The notes beneath the pieces are model-generated. The model did no database searches, was not told the DNA's origin, and saw nothing but the letters and a program-made list of their open reading frames with translations. The position numbers and the translations under genes were made by a program. From SKLM01 sp964421785 (GTDB lineage: Bacteria > Chloroflexota > Anaerolineae > B4-G1), in the NCBI GenBank assembly GCA_964421785.1, contig CAYQZG010000005.1, forward strand, positions 1 to 61,794: 61,794 nucleotides of DNA, written 5' to 3'. Below, one piece after another: positions 53,177-61,794 of the stretch (position 1 is its first letter; every line of letters starts with the position of its first letter).

Positions 53177-56086
53177 ATGGCCGGACCGTTGCGCGTTCTA
53201 GTCCTCGAAGACAGACCGGCTGACGCCGAGCTGATGATCCGCGAGCTGCGCCAGGGCGGCTTCGACCCCGATTGGGAGCGAGCGGCAACCAAGGAACAGT
53301 ACCTCGCGCATTTGGGGCCAGATCTAGACTTGATACTGGCTGACTACACCTTGGCTCGCTTCAATGCTGTAGAGGCACTGCGCCTCCTGCGCAAGCGGAG
53401 ACTGGACATTCCATTCATCGTCGTCACGGACACCGTCGAAGAGGAGGCAGCCGTGGCGTGCTTGAAGCAGGGGGCTGACGACTACTTGCTCAAAGACCGA
53501 CTGGCACGGCTGGGGCCAGCGGTCGGGCAAGCGCTGGAGGCAAAGCGTCTGCACGACGAACGCCGGAGGGCAGAGCGAGAGGCCCGGGTCTCCGCCCGTC
53601 AGTGGCAGGCCACCTTCAACGCCATCAGCGATCCCATCTTCCTGCTCGACGCCGGGGGTAGAATCGCGCGTTGCAATCAGGCAGCGGGGGAGTTTGCGGG
53701 CCGGCGGATCAGCAGTCTCGTTGGCCGCTCGTGCTGCGAGGTCGTGCACGGCGCTTCGGGACCTATTGAAGGCTGTCCCTACCGGCGGGCCTTGGAGACG
53801 CAGCGGAGAGAGGCCCAGGTCTGGCAGCGGGGGACACGTTGGTTCGAGGCTGTGGTCGACCCCATGCTGGACGACGAGGACTACTTGGTTGGGTTCGTCT
53901 ACGTCTTGGAGGAGATCACCGAGCGGAAGCAGACGGAGCAAGCCCTGCGCCGGCGCAACCGCGAGTTGAGCTTGCTCAACCAGGCGGGCCGGACACTCAA
54001 TACCAGCCTGGAGCTGGAGGAGGTGCTGGGCGCGGTGTTGGAGGAGGTGCGGGGTCTCCTGGGCGTCGTCGGCTGCTCCGCCTGGCTGCAGGATCCCGAG
54101 ACCGACGAACTGGTCTGCCGTCAGGTCACGGGTCTCCAGAGCGAGGTGGCGCGCGGCTGGCGGCTGGCGCCTGGGCAGGGCGTGGTTGGCTGGGTGGTCG
54201 ACCGAGGTGAGAGCCTGATTGTGCCCGACGCCCAGAGGGATGAGCGTCATTTCAAAGGGATGGACGAGGAGACTGGACTGCCCATACGCTCCCTCCTCAG
54301 CGTGCCCCTCCAGGTGAAAGGGAACGTCATCGGTGCCCTTCAGGCTGTGGATACGGAGGTCAGACGCTTCGACAGCCGGGACAGGAGGCTGTTGGAGGCC
54401 CTGGCGGCCTTCGCCGCCAATGCTATCCAGAACGCCCGCCTCTACGAACAGGCGGATGCGGAGATTGCCCGGCGAGGAAGGGCGGAGGCGGCGCTTCAGG
54501 CCAGCGAGGAACGCCTCAAGGAGAGCGAGAGGAGGTTCCGACTGCTCTTCGAGGAGGCTCCCATTGCCTACCAGTCACTGGACGAGGATGGTCGTCTCTT
54601 GGTGGTGAACCAGGCGTGGCTCGACCTGCTGAGGTATTCGAGGCAGGACGTGGTGGGACGGTGGTTTGGGGCCTTCATTGCACCGGAGCAGCAGGAGCTT
54701 TTCAGGGAGCGTCTTGGTCGCTTCAAGGCCGCTGATGAGATTCACGATGCAGAGTTTGAGCTGGTGCGGGAAGATGGGACACACGTCATCGTCTCATTCG
54801 ACGGTGCGATAGGATATGACGAGCGGGGAAGCTTCCGGCAGACCCATTGCACCATGCAGGACGTCACCGAGCGCAAGCGGGCGCAGGAAGCGCTGGAGCG
54901 GCGTGTGACCGAGTTGGGTTTGCTCAATGAGGTAGGCCGGCGGATCGCGGGCGAGCTCGACCTGGACACGGTCTTGAACAGCGCCGTCAGCCTGGTCAAG
55001 GAGGAGTTCGGGTACTATCAGGTGGTCGTCCTGACCGTGGACCAGGAACAGGGCGATCTGGTCGTCAGGGCCAAGGCTGGTGGGTTTGCCGAGCTCATTC
55101 CCGATGGCTACCGTCAGGCGTTGGATGAAGGGGTCATTGGGTGGGTGGCCAGCCAAGGCGAGGCGCTGCTGGTGAACGATGTCGAAGGCAAACCTCGCTA
55201 CCTCAATCGCTACCCCGATCAGGTCCTCACCCAGGCGGAGTTGAGCGTGCCGATCCGCCGGGGCGACGACGTTGTGGGCGTGCTCGACGTGCAGAGCGAG
55301 CATCGGGATGCTTTCGATCAGAACGACCTGATGGTGATGGGGACCGTGGCCGATCAGATCGCCGTGGCCATGCAGAACGCCCAGCTCTACGAGGCAGCGC
55401 GCGAGGCGCGCGAGCAACTGCGCGATCTGGCCAGCTACCTGCAGGAGGCGCGTGAGAAGGAGCGAACGCGTATCGCCCGGGAGATCCACGACCAGCTGGG
55501 TCAGATGATGACGGCGTTGAAGATAGATCTCTCCTGGTTGTTGAAGCGACTGCCTGTCGACGATCCCCAGGCCAGGGAGCGGGCCGAGGCGATGGAGGAC
55601 GTGGTCCACCGGGCCTTCGATGCCGTGCGCCGCATCTCCAGCGAGCTCCGACCGGGCCTGCTGGACGACCTGGGGCTGGCGGCGGCCATTGAGTGGCAGG
55701 CCGAGGCTTTCTCCGAGCGGAGCGGGGTCGACCTACAGCTCCACCTGGACGAAGCGGCGGAGACGCTGAATCGCGAGCTGTCGACGGCCCTCTTCCGCAT
55801 CCTCCAGGAGGCGCTGACCAACGTGGCGCGCCATGCCGAGGCCACGGAGGTGCGCATCGATCTGCGGGTTGAGCCTGAGGACGTGACACTGATCGTGGCG
55901 GACAATGGTCGGGGCGCCCTCCCGGAGGAGATCACAAGCTCCCGGTCCCTGGGTCTATTGGGCATGCAGGAGCGTGCCCGCGCCCTGGGCGGCGAGGTGA
56001 CCGTTGAGGGTGTGCCGGAGCAGGGCACGACCGTGACCGCACGCATGTCGCGGCGTGAGGCGTGGTCCGTGAAACGTGAGGCATAG
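53177..56086 (+). CDS. Multi-domain hybrid sensor kinase (REC-PAS-GAF-PAS-GAF-HisKA_3)
   Basis: A soluble 969-residue protein. N-terminal receiver (VLEDRPAD; Asp in LILADYTL; Lys in YLLKDRL), PAS (about 140-260) with several Cys, GAF (about 280-430), second PAS (455-575), second GAF (590-740), HisKA_3 (RTRIAREIHDQLGQ, His near 771) and HATPase_c (ALTNVARHAEA, DNGRGA, LGLLGMQERARALGG). The receiver at the N-terminus makes it an integrating phosphorelay node. The NarL-type regulator starts five bases after the stop. The first PAS has RSCCEVVHG, but no clear haem or cluster motif. Confidence 0.93.
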   Translation: MAGPLRVLVLEDRPADAELMIRELRQGGFDPDWERAATKEQYLAHLGPDLDLILADYTLARFNAVEALRLLRKRRLDIPFIVVTDTVEEEAAVACLKQGADDYLLKDRLARLGPAVGQALEAKRLHDERRRAEREARVSARQWQATFNAISDPIFLLDAGGRIARCNQAAGEFAGRRISSLVGRSCCEVVHGASGPIEGCPYRRALETQRREAQVWQRGTRWFEAVVDPMLDDEDYLVGFVYVLEEITERKQTEQALRRRNRELSLLNQAGRTLNTSLELEEVLGAVLEEVRGLLGVVGCSAWLQDPETDELVCRQVTGLQSEVARGWRLAPGQGVVGWVVDRGESLIVPDAQRDERHFKGMDEETGLPIRSLLSVPLQVKGNVIGALQAVDTEVRRFDSRDRRLLEALAAFAANAIQNARLYEQADAEIARRGRAEAALQASEERLKESERRFRLLFEEAPIAYQSLDEDGRLLVVNQAWLDLLRYSRQDVVGRWFGAFIAPEQQELFRERLGRFKAADEIHDAEFELVREDGTHVIVSFDGAIGYDERGSFRQTHCTMQDVTERKRAQEALERRVTELGLLNEVGRRIAGELDLDTVLNSAVSLVKEEFGYYQVVVLTVDQEQGDLVVRAKAGGFAELIPDGYRQALDEGVIGWVASQGEALLVNDVEGKPRYLNRYPDQVLTQAELSVPIRRGDDVVGVLDVQSEHRDAFDQNDLMVMGTVADQIAVAMQNAQLYEAAREAREQLRDLASYLQEAREKERTRIAREIHDQLGQMMTALKIDLSWLLKRLPVDDPQARERAEAMEDVVHRAFDAVRRISSELRPGLLDDLGLAAAIEWQAEAFSERSGVDLQLHLDEAAETLNRELSTALFRILQEALTNVARHAEATEVRIDLRVEPEDVTLIVADNGRGALPEEITSSRSLGLLGMQERARALGGEVTVEGVPEQGTTVTARMSRREAWSVKREA

Positions 56087-56091
56087 GGAAC

Positions 56092-56202
56092 ATGATCAGA
56101 GTGCTGATCGCCGATGATCACGCCGTCGTCCGCCGCGGCCTGGCTCAGATCCTGGAGGATGGACCCGATGGAATCCACGGCCGACGTCATCCGCTACGCC
56201 CT
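56092..56202 (+). CDS. NarL-type response regulator, cut by assembly gap
   Basis: MIRVLIADDHAVVRRGLAQI followed by LEDGPDG is the start of a NarL-family receiver, five bases after the kinase. From about residue 24 the sequence stops matching (GIHGRRHP), and the gap begins at 56203. The last 40 bases may be a contig-end error. The partner of the 53177 kinase is thus only partly visible. Confidence 0.7.
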
Positions 56203-56302
56203 NNNNNNNNNNNNNNNNNNNNNNNNNNNNNNNNNNNNNNNNNNNNNNNNNNNNNNNNNNNNNNNNNNNNNNNNNNNNNNNNNNNNNNNNNNNNNNNNNN
56301 NN
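56203..56302. other. Assembly gap (100 N)
   Basis: One hundred N characters. The rest of the NarL-type regulator and possibly other genes are missing. Confidence 0.99.
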
Positions 56303-56329
56303 TAGCTCCCCAAGCACCTCATCCCCCGT

Positions 56330-56351
56330 CTTGTAGGACTAGTCCTACAAG
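56330..56351. promoter_or_regulatory. Perfect 22-base palindrome, possible operator
   Basis: Half-site CTTGTAGGACT and its exact complement are joined without a spacer. It lies about 45 bases upstream of a CAGACA-17-TATACT promoter (56370-56398). A partial repeat, TCCTCCTACAGA, follows at 56362. This resembles a dimeric regulator site for the receiver gene at 56459. Confidence 0.5.
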
Positions 56352-56369
56352 CATGTCAGAATCCTCCTA

Positions 56370-56398
56370 CAGACAACGCCGTCCGTCTGTGATATACT
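56370..56398 (+). promoter_or_regulatory. Probable promoter of the 56459 regulator
   Basis: CAGACA (56370-56375), 17 bases, TATACT (56393-56398), about 60 bases before the ATG. Confidence 0.4.
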
Positions 56399-56458
56399 GT
56401 AATTGCGCGTCGTCACGTGCACGTCTGTCGTACAATAGACCAGGGGAGGCTTTCAAAC

Positions 56459-56827
56459 ATGGTAAGTGTTCTAATTGCCGATGACTCGGACCTGATTCGA
56501 GACCGCCTCAAGGAGCTGATCTCCGAGGTAGACGGCACGGAGGTCGTCGGCGAGACCACCAACGGACCCGAAACGCTGGAGGCCATGGGGCGATTGGAAC
56601 CCGACGTTGTCATCCTCGACATCCGCATGCCGGGAGGCAACGGCATCGATGCGTTGAAGATGATCAAGGGAGAGGACCCCAGCCCGGTTGTCATCATGCT
56701 GACGTCCTACGCCTATCGCCTTTTCCGAAAGCGATGTCTGGAGGCCGGTGCGGAGTACTTCTTCGACAAGGCCATGGAGTTCGAGCGGGTCGCCGACGTC
56801 TTGGAGCACCTGGTGTGTGAGGGATAG
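56459..56827 (+). CDS. Single-domain response regulator (CheY-like)
   Basis: A 122-residue receiver starting at ATG 56459, with GGGGAGG upstream. Acidic pocket IADDSD, phospho-Asp in VVILDIRMPG, and conserved Thr in VIMLTS. The usual Lys is in FFDKAMEF, with Lys followed by Ala instead of Pro. No output domain. It could receive phosphate from the neighbouring kinases. Confidence 0.88.
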   Translation: MVSVLIADDSDLIRDRLKELISEVDGTEVVGETTNGPETLEAMGRLEPDVVILDIRMPGGNGIDALKMIKGEDPSPVVIMLTSYAYRLFRKRCLEAGAEYFFDKAMEFERVADVLEHLVCEG

Positions 56828-56867
56828 GGAGCAACGCTCACCCGCGCTCCCACCGGATTCGCCATCC

Positions 56868-56975
56868 GTTGGGGTGACAGGGGAAGCATTCAACTCTGTC
56901 ACAGACGTGCTCCAGAAGCCCTTCGATGCTCCCTCTCTGGCACATGCGGTGCGGCGCGCGCTGGATGCGGAGTGA
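56868..56975 (+). pseudogene. C-terminal receiver-domain fragment
   Basis: The frame VTGEAFNSVTDVLQKPFDAP then SLAHAVRRALDAE ends in TGA. It matches the last strand and helix of a receiver (the LQKPF lysine, then a helix ending in R-x-x-L-D). The first 80 residues with the Asp are absent. It may be the tail of a deleted hybrid kinase. Confidence 0.5.
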
Positions 56976-57009
56976 ACACCGGTCGACGTAGTCACCCAGG
57001 AGCAAATCT

Positions 57010-58131
57010 ATGGACAGACAGAACATCCTGATCGTCGAGGATCATCGACCGCTCCGAGCGGCGCTCCGGGCCACTCTGGAGGCCGAGGGGTACCGGGTCT
57101 TGACCGTTCCGAACGGGAGCGAGGCCCTGCGGACCATGGAGGACCGGCAGCCGGACCTGATCGTGTCCGATATCCTGATGCCGGAGATGAACGGATATGA
57201 TTTCTATCGCGCCGTCCGCGCCCGGCAGGCGTGGGTCTCTATTCCCTTCATCTTCTTGACCGTCAAGGCGGACCGGGAGGATATGCTCAAAGGCAAAGCC
57301 CTCGGGGTGGATGATTACCTGGTCAAGCCTCTCGACCCAGAGGAGCTGCTGGTGACAATCGAGGCTCAACTGGGTCGGGCCGAAGCTGTTCACGAGGCTA
57401 CAGCGACCGAGGTCAAGGAGCTGAAGGAGGAGCTGGTCGCGGTGCTCGGTCATGAACTCCGAACCCCGCTCACCTATATCCACTGCTACGCTGACTTGGC
57501 GTTGGAGAACATCTCATCCATGGACGACGATGTCGAGACGTACTGGATTGGTATTCGGCAAGGCGCCGACCGGTTGACACACTTGGCAGAGGACATCGCG
57601 CTGCTGGCACAGCTGGGCACCGATCAGGCGCTGGAGAACCTGCGTGCGACGATGATGGTGCGCGACGATGGGTCTGAGGCCTTGGGCGAGATTGTGGACG
57701 TTGTCGTCCGTCAATACGAGAAGCCGGCCGCCGAGTGGGGGATCACGCTGAAAGCGGAGGTGGAGCCGAATCTGCCGCCGGTCCGTCTCCACGCGCCTTT
57801 CTTCGTGGACGCTCTGGGACGCCTGGTGGACAACGCTATCAAGTTCTCCCGCGGCGAGGGGAAGGTGGTCACGGTCGAGGGACGACGGTCGGGGGATGAG
57901 GTGGAACTGGCCGTGGTTGATGAGGGGGTGGGCATCCCACCGCAGGAGATATCTCATCTGTTCGATCGTTTCCACCAGATAGGACGGGAGGAGATGGAGC
58001 AACAGGGGCTGGGCCTCGGGCTTGCCATTGCACAGCGGTTGATCGAGATGCACGATGGGGAGATCACGGTGGAGAGCAGGCCGGGCGAGGGGAGCACCTT
58101 TGTGATCCGACTGCCCGGGGTCGAGGTATGA
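57010..58131 (+). CDS. Receiver-histidine kinase hybrid
   Basis: A 373-residue soluble protein with a receiver first (VEDHRP; Asp in LIVSDILMP; Lys in YLVKPL), then HisKA (VLGHELRTPLTYI, His near 147) and HATPase_c (LVDNAIKFS, VDEGVGI, GLGLGLAI). It lies seven bases before the AAA ATPase and belongs to the Tad-like operon at 58138-61428, suggesting that pilus or surface output is under its control (inference). Confidence 0.93.
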   Translation: MDRQNILIVEDHRPLRAALRATLEAEGYRVLTVPNGSEALRTMEDRQPDLIVSDILMPEMNGYDFYRAVRARQAWVSIPFIFLTVKADREDMLKGKALGVDDYLVKPLDPEELLVTIEAQLGRAEAVHEATATEVKELKEELVAVLGHELRTPLTYIHCYADLALENISSMDDDVETYWIGIRQGADRLTHLAEDIALLAQLGTDQALENLRATMMVRDDGSEALGEIVDVVVRQYEKPAAEWGITLKAEVEPNLPPVRLHAPFFVDALGRLVDNAIKFSRGEGKVVTVEGRRSGDEVELAVVDEGVGIPPQEISHLFDRFHQIGREEMEQQGLGLGLAIAQRLIEMHDGEITVESRPGEGSTFVIRLPGVEV

Positions 58132-58137
58132 TATCCT

Positions 58138-59523
58138 ATGTTTGAGATAGAAGAGCACAGGGATGATGTTTATCCCCCAGCACTGGAACGCCCAAGCTCT
58201 ATTCAGGAGACCGGGCTGACGATGGGCTTGCTCAGTGAATTGGCGATCAAGTTGATCTATGCCGCTGGTGAGATCGCGGCCACGGAGATCTGCGACGAAC
58301 TCAAGCTCCCCTTTATCGGCGTGGTCGAGCGGGTGCTTGAAATGCTCGACCGCGAGGAGTTGGTCAACATCGTGGGGTCGGAAGGCTTTGGCGCACAGGC
58401 GTACCGGTATACGATCTCCAACAGGGGGATCGCTCGAGCGCGCCAGGCGATGGAGCACAATCAGTACATTGGCCCGGCGCCGGTGCCTCTTGAGCGCTAC
58501 AATGCCATGATTCGGGTGCAGGCCATCGGTGAGGTGATGCTCGACGAGACCGCCGTGAGAGCCGCTTTTGAGGGGTTGGTCATCAGCCAGGACATGTTCG
58601 ACCGAGTTGGCCCGGCCATTAACTCCGGTCAGTCGATCTTCCTCTACGGCCCCCCGGGGAACGGCAAGACGACCATAGCCACTCGAATGGCCCAGCTCTT
58701 GGGTCGCGACCCGATCTACATTCCCTACGCCACCTCCGTAGACAGTCACATCATCAAGGTCTACGATGACTTCAATCATACACGAGTCGCTGCGCCACCT
58801 CGCGCTGAGCGCGGATCGACACGATCATCCCGATCCACGCAGTCACCGGGTCGACAACGGTCGCCCAATCACGGTATGCGTGACGTCGACGCCGGCGATG
58901 ACGCTCTCCTGGACAGTCGCTGGGTGTTGATCGAGCGTCCCACGGTGGTGGTGGGTGGTGAGCTCACTCTGGGAAGCCTGGATCTGATCTGGGATCCGTC
59001 CGCCAAGTACTATGAAGCGCCTTTCCAGATGAAGGCCAATGGGGGTATGTTTCTCGTCGACGACTTCGGTCGGCAACAGATGGATCCCCAGGATTTGCTC
59101 AATCGCTGGATCGTCCCTCTGGAGACACGGATCGATTTCCTGAGCTTGCACACCGGCAAGAAGATAGAGATTCCTTTTGAGCAGCTGGTGGTCTTCTCTA
59201 CCAACCTCGATCCTACAGATCTGGTGGATCAGGCTTTTCTGCGCCGCATTCGGCACAAGATCGAGGTGGGAGACCCCACGGCTCAGCAGTTTCACCAGGT
59301 CTTCCGGATGGTGTGCCGGGCCCGTGGTGTCGAATACACGAAAGAGGGATTTGTCCACCTCGTACGCGAGTGGTATGGGAAGCCCCGTCGTGCGTTCAAG
59401 AACTGTCACCCCAGGGATATCCTGGATCAACTGAAGGACATCGCTAAGTACAAGCAGCTTGAGGCTGTGGCTACGCCGGAGATGATCGACCGGGCTTGCT
59501 CCGCTTATTTCGCCGAGTTGTAG
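58138..59523 (+). CDS. AAA ATPase with N-terminal winged helix, Tad-operon associated
   Basis: This 461-residue protein has a winged-helix-like region (about 28-110: IAATEICDELKLPFIGVVER). An AAA core follows with Walker A FLYGPPGNGKTTIATRMA (about 171) and Walker B GGMFLVDDFGR (about 301). Further motifs are FSTNLDPTDLVDQAFLRRI (sensor and Arg-finger region) and KNCHPRDILDQLKDIA. A Ser/Arg-rich insertion of about 40 residues (222-265) separates beta-1 from Walker B. It sits nine bases before the CpaF fusion. Role unknown; perhaps it remodels or regulates the pilus ATPase. Confidence 0.82.
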   Translation: MFEIEEHRDDVYPPALERPSSIQETGLTMGLLSELAIKLIYAAGEIAATEICDELKLPFIGVVERVLEMLDREELVNIVGSEGFGAQAYRYTISNRGIARARQAMEHNQYIGPAPVPLERYNAMIRVQAIGEVMLDETAVRAAFEGLVISQDMFDRVGPAINSGQSIFLYGPPGNGKTTIATRMAQLLGRDPIYIPYATSVDSHIIKVYDDFNHTRVAAPPRAERGSTRSSRSTQSPGRQRSPNHGMRDVDAGDDALLDSRWVLIERPTVVVGGELTLGSLDLIWDPSAKYYEAPFQMKANGGMFLVDDFGRQQMDPQDLLNRWIVPLETRIDFLSLHTGKKIEIPFEQLVVFSTNLDPTDLVDQAFLRRIRHKIEVGDPTAQQFHQVFRMVCRARGVEYTKEGFVHLVREWYGKPRRAFKNCHPRDILDQLKDIAKYKQLEAVATPEMIDRACSAYFAEL

Positions 59524-59532
59524 GAGGTAAAC

Positions 59533-61428
59533 ATGCTTGAATCCGTCGTACCCTCGCCCGACGAGACTAGGATTTTGGTCGTGGACGATCGACGCGGGAC
59601 GGCCAAGGCGCTGGCTGAGTTTCTCAAGGCGGAGGGCTATCAGGTCGCGATCGCCCGCGAGGGGCCTGAGGCCCTGGAGAAGGTCAAGCACGAGGACCTG
59701 GATTTGGTGCTCCTGGACGTGATGATGCCCGGCATGGACGGTTTCGAAGTCTGTCGAAGGATCAAGAGCGATCCCGATACCATTTTCCTGCCGGTGATCC
59801 TGGTCACAGCGCTGAAGGAGAAGGAGGATCGGGTGAAGGGGGTGAGGGTAGGGGCTGATGATTTCATCTCCAAGCCGCCGGGTAGGCACGAATTGCTGGC
59901 GCGGGTCAAGTCGTTGGTGCGTATGAAGTCGCTGCACGACGCCCTGGAGGCGAGCAATGAGAAGCTCAGAGGTCTGGCCGCGGAGCGGAAGAAGAAACTA
60001 GAGGCTGCGACTCAGGACCTCCAGAGGTTGTTGGAGGAGAAGGCCATCTTCAGCTCTGATCTCGTGCCTGCCTCTGATGCTGCTCCTGGCGAACCCCGGG
60101 AAGCTCCATCGCGCCGTCGTGAACGGACGGCGCTGGGCGAGGCGGCAGCCAGGGCGGGTGTGGATCTAGAGACTTTGCATAGCTTCAAGCACCATCTCCT
60201 GTCCAGGCTGACGACCACGCTGGAGGGGCGTACAGACTTGCACAGGACACCGGAGGTGATGGACATGCTAGGCCAGCGCCTGGCAGATATCTACGAGGCC
60301 TCGGATCTCGACCTGCCGGGCCCTCTGCGCCAGAGGCTCTTTCGCGCCATCATCGATGAGATCGTCGGCTATGGGCCGATCGAGCCTCTACTGACGGATT
60401 CAAGCGTGACGGAGGTGATGGTCAACGGCCCAGATCAGGTCTACGCGGAGCGGGATGGCAAACTAGTCTCGACCGGCGTCAGGTTTGAGGATGACGATCA
60501 CGTTCTGCGCATCATCAATCGCATCGTTCGCCCCCTCGGTCGTCGGGTGAATCGGAAATCGCCGGCTGTGGACGCGCGACTGCCCGATGGCTCCCGGGTC
60601 AACGCTATCATTCCCCCCTGCGCCGTCGATGGCCCGAGCATCACCATCCGCAAGTTTGGCGAGGAGAAGTTGACCGTGCAGGATCTGATCGACTTCGACT
60701 CCATCACAGCGGAGATGGCGGAGTTCCTGGAGGCATGTGTTGGGGCACGCCTAAACGTCGTCGTCTCCGGGGGCACCGGCTCGGGGAAGACGACGTTGCT
60801 GAACATCCTCTCCTCCTTCATCTCGGGCCGGGAACGTATCGTCACCATTGAGGATTCGGCTGAGCTACAGCTTCATCAGGAGCACGTGGTGCGACTGGAA
60901 TCTCAGCCGCCCGATCCCGACGGCGCCGGCGAGATGACGATCCGGGATCTGGTGAGGAACTCGCTCCGCATGCGACCAGACCGGATCGTGGTCGGTGAGG
61001 TGCGTGGGGCGGAAGCGCTGGATATGCTGCAGGCTATGAACACCGGGCACGATGGCAGTCTGACGACTGTCCACGCCAACTCGCCGCGGGATAGCATCGC
61101 TCGCCTGGAGACCCTGGTCATGATGGCCGGCATGGAGCTACCAATGAAGGCGATCCGCGGTCAGATCGCCTCCGCCGTGAACTTGATCGTGCAGGTGAGA
61201 CGACTGCACGATGGCTCTCGCAAGGTGGTCAAGATCACCGAGGTGCAGGGGATGGAGGGGGACGTCATCGTTCTCTCGGACATCTTTGAGTTCAAGGAGA
61301 GGGGGATAAAGGATGACCGCGTGGTGGGAGAGCTGGAACCGACGGGTATCCGGCCCAAGTTCGCGCCCCGCTTGGAGACCGCCGGCTACAGGCTGCGGGC
61401 CGGCATCTTCGCGCCAAATGGCCGCTAG
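59533..61428 (+). CDS. cpaF: Receiver-CpaF fusion: Tad/Flp pilus secretion ATPase
   Basis: This 631-residue protein starts with a receiver (VVDDRR; Asp in LVLLDVMMP; Lys in FISKPPG), then a coiled coil (about 140-175). The CpaF/VirB11-type ATPase follows: GYGPIEPLLTD, VMVNGPDQVYAERDG, Walker A VVSGGTGSGKTTLLN (about 413), Asp box TIEDSAELQL, MRPDRIVVGEVRGAEALDM and TTVHANSPRD. CpaF powers assembly of Flp pili. The fused receiver would place it directly under phosphorelay control. GGAGG precedes the ATG. The CpaE-like gene at 5537 carries the same kind of fusion. Confidence 0.94.
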   Translation: MLESVVPSPDETRILVVDDRRGTAKALAEFLKAEGYQVAIAREGPEALEKVKHEDLDLVLLDVMMPGMDGFEVCRRIKSDPDTIFLPVILVTALKEKEDRVKGVRVGADDFISKPPGRHELLARVKSLVRMKSLHDALEASNEKLRGLAAERKKKLEAATQDLQRLLEEKAIFSSDLVPASDAAPGEPREAPSRRRERTALGEAAARAGVDLETLHSFKHHLLSRLTTTLEGRTDLHRTPEVMDMLGQRLADIYEASDLDLPGPLRQRLFRAIIDEIVGYGPIEPLLTDSSVTEVMVNGPDQVYAERDGKLVSTGVRFEDDDHVLRIINRIVRPLGRRVNRKSPAVDARLPDGSRVNAIIPPCAVDGPSITIRKFGEEKLTVQDLIDFDSITAEMAEFLEACVGARLNVVVSGGTGSGKTTLLNILSSFISGRERIVTIEDSAELQLHQEHVVRLESQPPDPDGAGEMTIRDLVRNSLRMRPDRIVVGEVRGAEALDMLQAMNTGHDGSLTTVHANSPRDSIARLETLVMMAGMELPMKAIRGQIASAVNLIVQVRRLHDGSRKVVKITEVQGMEGDVIVLSDIFEFKERGIKDDRVVGELEPTGIRPKFAPRLETAGYRLRAGIFAPNGR

Positions 61429-61719
61429 CCCGCACCTGCATTCGCAGGCTATGGCCTCCGACCAGCCTGCCACATAGGTGCCATATGCCTCAAATGTATA
61501 TCCGGCGCTCTCGAATTGCTCGCCTCTCGGTTTGCAGCCCCGCTTCGCGGCGGTGGCTTAGGCACAGACCGTAGTGCCAAGGATCAGCAGGTGGACGCCA
61601 CACGTCAGTGCAGCTCAATGCGGGTGCCGCTTAGCCGGACGCCAGAGAAGTTGTCTTCCCAACTCATGTGTGATAACGTTTGTTGTGGCACAGGCTGTGT
61701 GAGGTGATGAGGAGACATT
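61429..61719. other. Intergenic region at right end
   Basis: Nothing firm. A short stem CCTGC-attc-GCAGG lies after cpaF, and TGTG-g-CACA occurs at 61685-61693, before the Crp/Fnr-like gene. Confidence 0.35.
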
Positions 61720-61794
61720 GTGGCAGGAAAAGACGATTCTGAAAGGGCGGCTCAAGCTCTATCCGCGGTATCGTATTTCGCTGAACTGGACGAC
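61720..61794 (+). CDS. Crp/Fnr-family regulator, 3' partial
   Basis: GTG 61720, preceded by GAGGAG, opens the frame MAGKDDSERAAQALSAVSYF then AELDD and runs to the window edge. The pattern L-x-x-V-x-Y-F-A-x-L is typical for the first helix of cyclic-nucleotide-binding Crp/Fnr regulators. Only 25 residues are visible, so the call is tentative. Confidence 0.5.
   Translation, partial: MAGKDDSERAAQALSAVSYFAELDD

Noticed and set aside
1..61794. CRISPR arrays, rRNA, tRNA (including tRNA-Sec), insertion sequences
   Set aside because: No regularly spaced repeats, no rRNA core sequences, no cloverleaf I could recognise, and no transposase-like ORFs.

Overview
The window looks like a scaffold of an uncultured, anaerobic, hydrogen- and formate-metabolising bacterium, most likely Chloroflexota (Anaerolineae-like). 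This rests on gene style: GC-rich coding, many GAF/PAS histidine kinases, receiver domains fused to Tad-pilus ATPases, and Hyd, Flx-Hdr and formate dehydrogenase modules side by side. The assignment is inference. There are two 100-N assembly gaps (7296-7395, 56203-56302), so order across them is provisional.

Layout. 1-7181: a phospholipase-D-like protein cut by the left edge, a TldD/PmbA-family protein, an APC permease fused to two UspA domains, a LamG-like membrane protein, and on the minus strand a receiver-CpaE/TadZ ATPase with an unknown partner. 7445-12261: deoC and lepB (minus), hypA (plus), and a NarL-type sensor/regulator pair (minus). 12710-15584: three tandem tiny membrane proteins of one family, then HybA and HybB/NrfD electron-transfer subunits without a hydrogenase core. 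16126-18440: an ABC-permease remnant, a broken MshEN-UspA gene, and a clear c-di-AMP (ydaO) riboswitch with terminator in front of a TauE/SafE permease. 18591-25922: two OmpR-type two-component systems flanking an unknown protein and glutamate dehydrogenase. 26126-27677: a LigA/NHLP-like small protein, a fourth tiny membrane protein and a formate/nitrite channel. 28136-37807: hypB, hypC, an HdrC-HdrB-like fusion, a degenerate hypC copy, a two-component pair, and a group 3b-type hydrogenase in the order beta-gamma-delta-alpha plus its maturation protease. 38239-44943: an Flx-Hdr electron-bifurcation module. 45805-52907: NuoE, NuoF and formate dehydrogenase alpha, a 31-residue ORF, an ArsA/GET3-like ATPase and MobA. 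53177-61428: sensors and regulators, then an AAA ATPase and a receiver-CpaF fusion. A Crp/Fnr-like gene starts at the right edge.

The main discovery is two in-frame UGA codons that I read as selenocysteine. One is in HdrA (41563), at the position used by selenocysteine-containing methanogen HdrA. The other is in formate dehydrogenase (49429), at the catalytic position. Each is followed by a hairpin with a GGUC apical loop, like the E. coli fdhF SECIS. The HdrA also carries a GltD-like flavoprotein inserted in its middle.

How the genes could work together (inference): the Hyd enzyme exchanges electrons between H2 and NAD(P)H. The Flx-HdrA module, with the HdrC-HdrB-like fusion, could bifurcate electrons from NAD(P)H to ferredoxin and a disulfide. 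The NuoEF-linked formate dehydrogenase interconverts formate and CO2 with NADH, and FocA moves formate across the membrane. HypA, HypB, HypC, the protease and MobA supply cofactors and maturation. Several decayed fragments (second maturation protease, receivers, hypC copy, UspA gene) show recent duplication and loss in this redox island.
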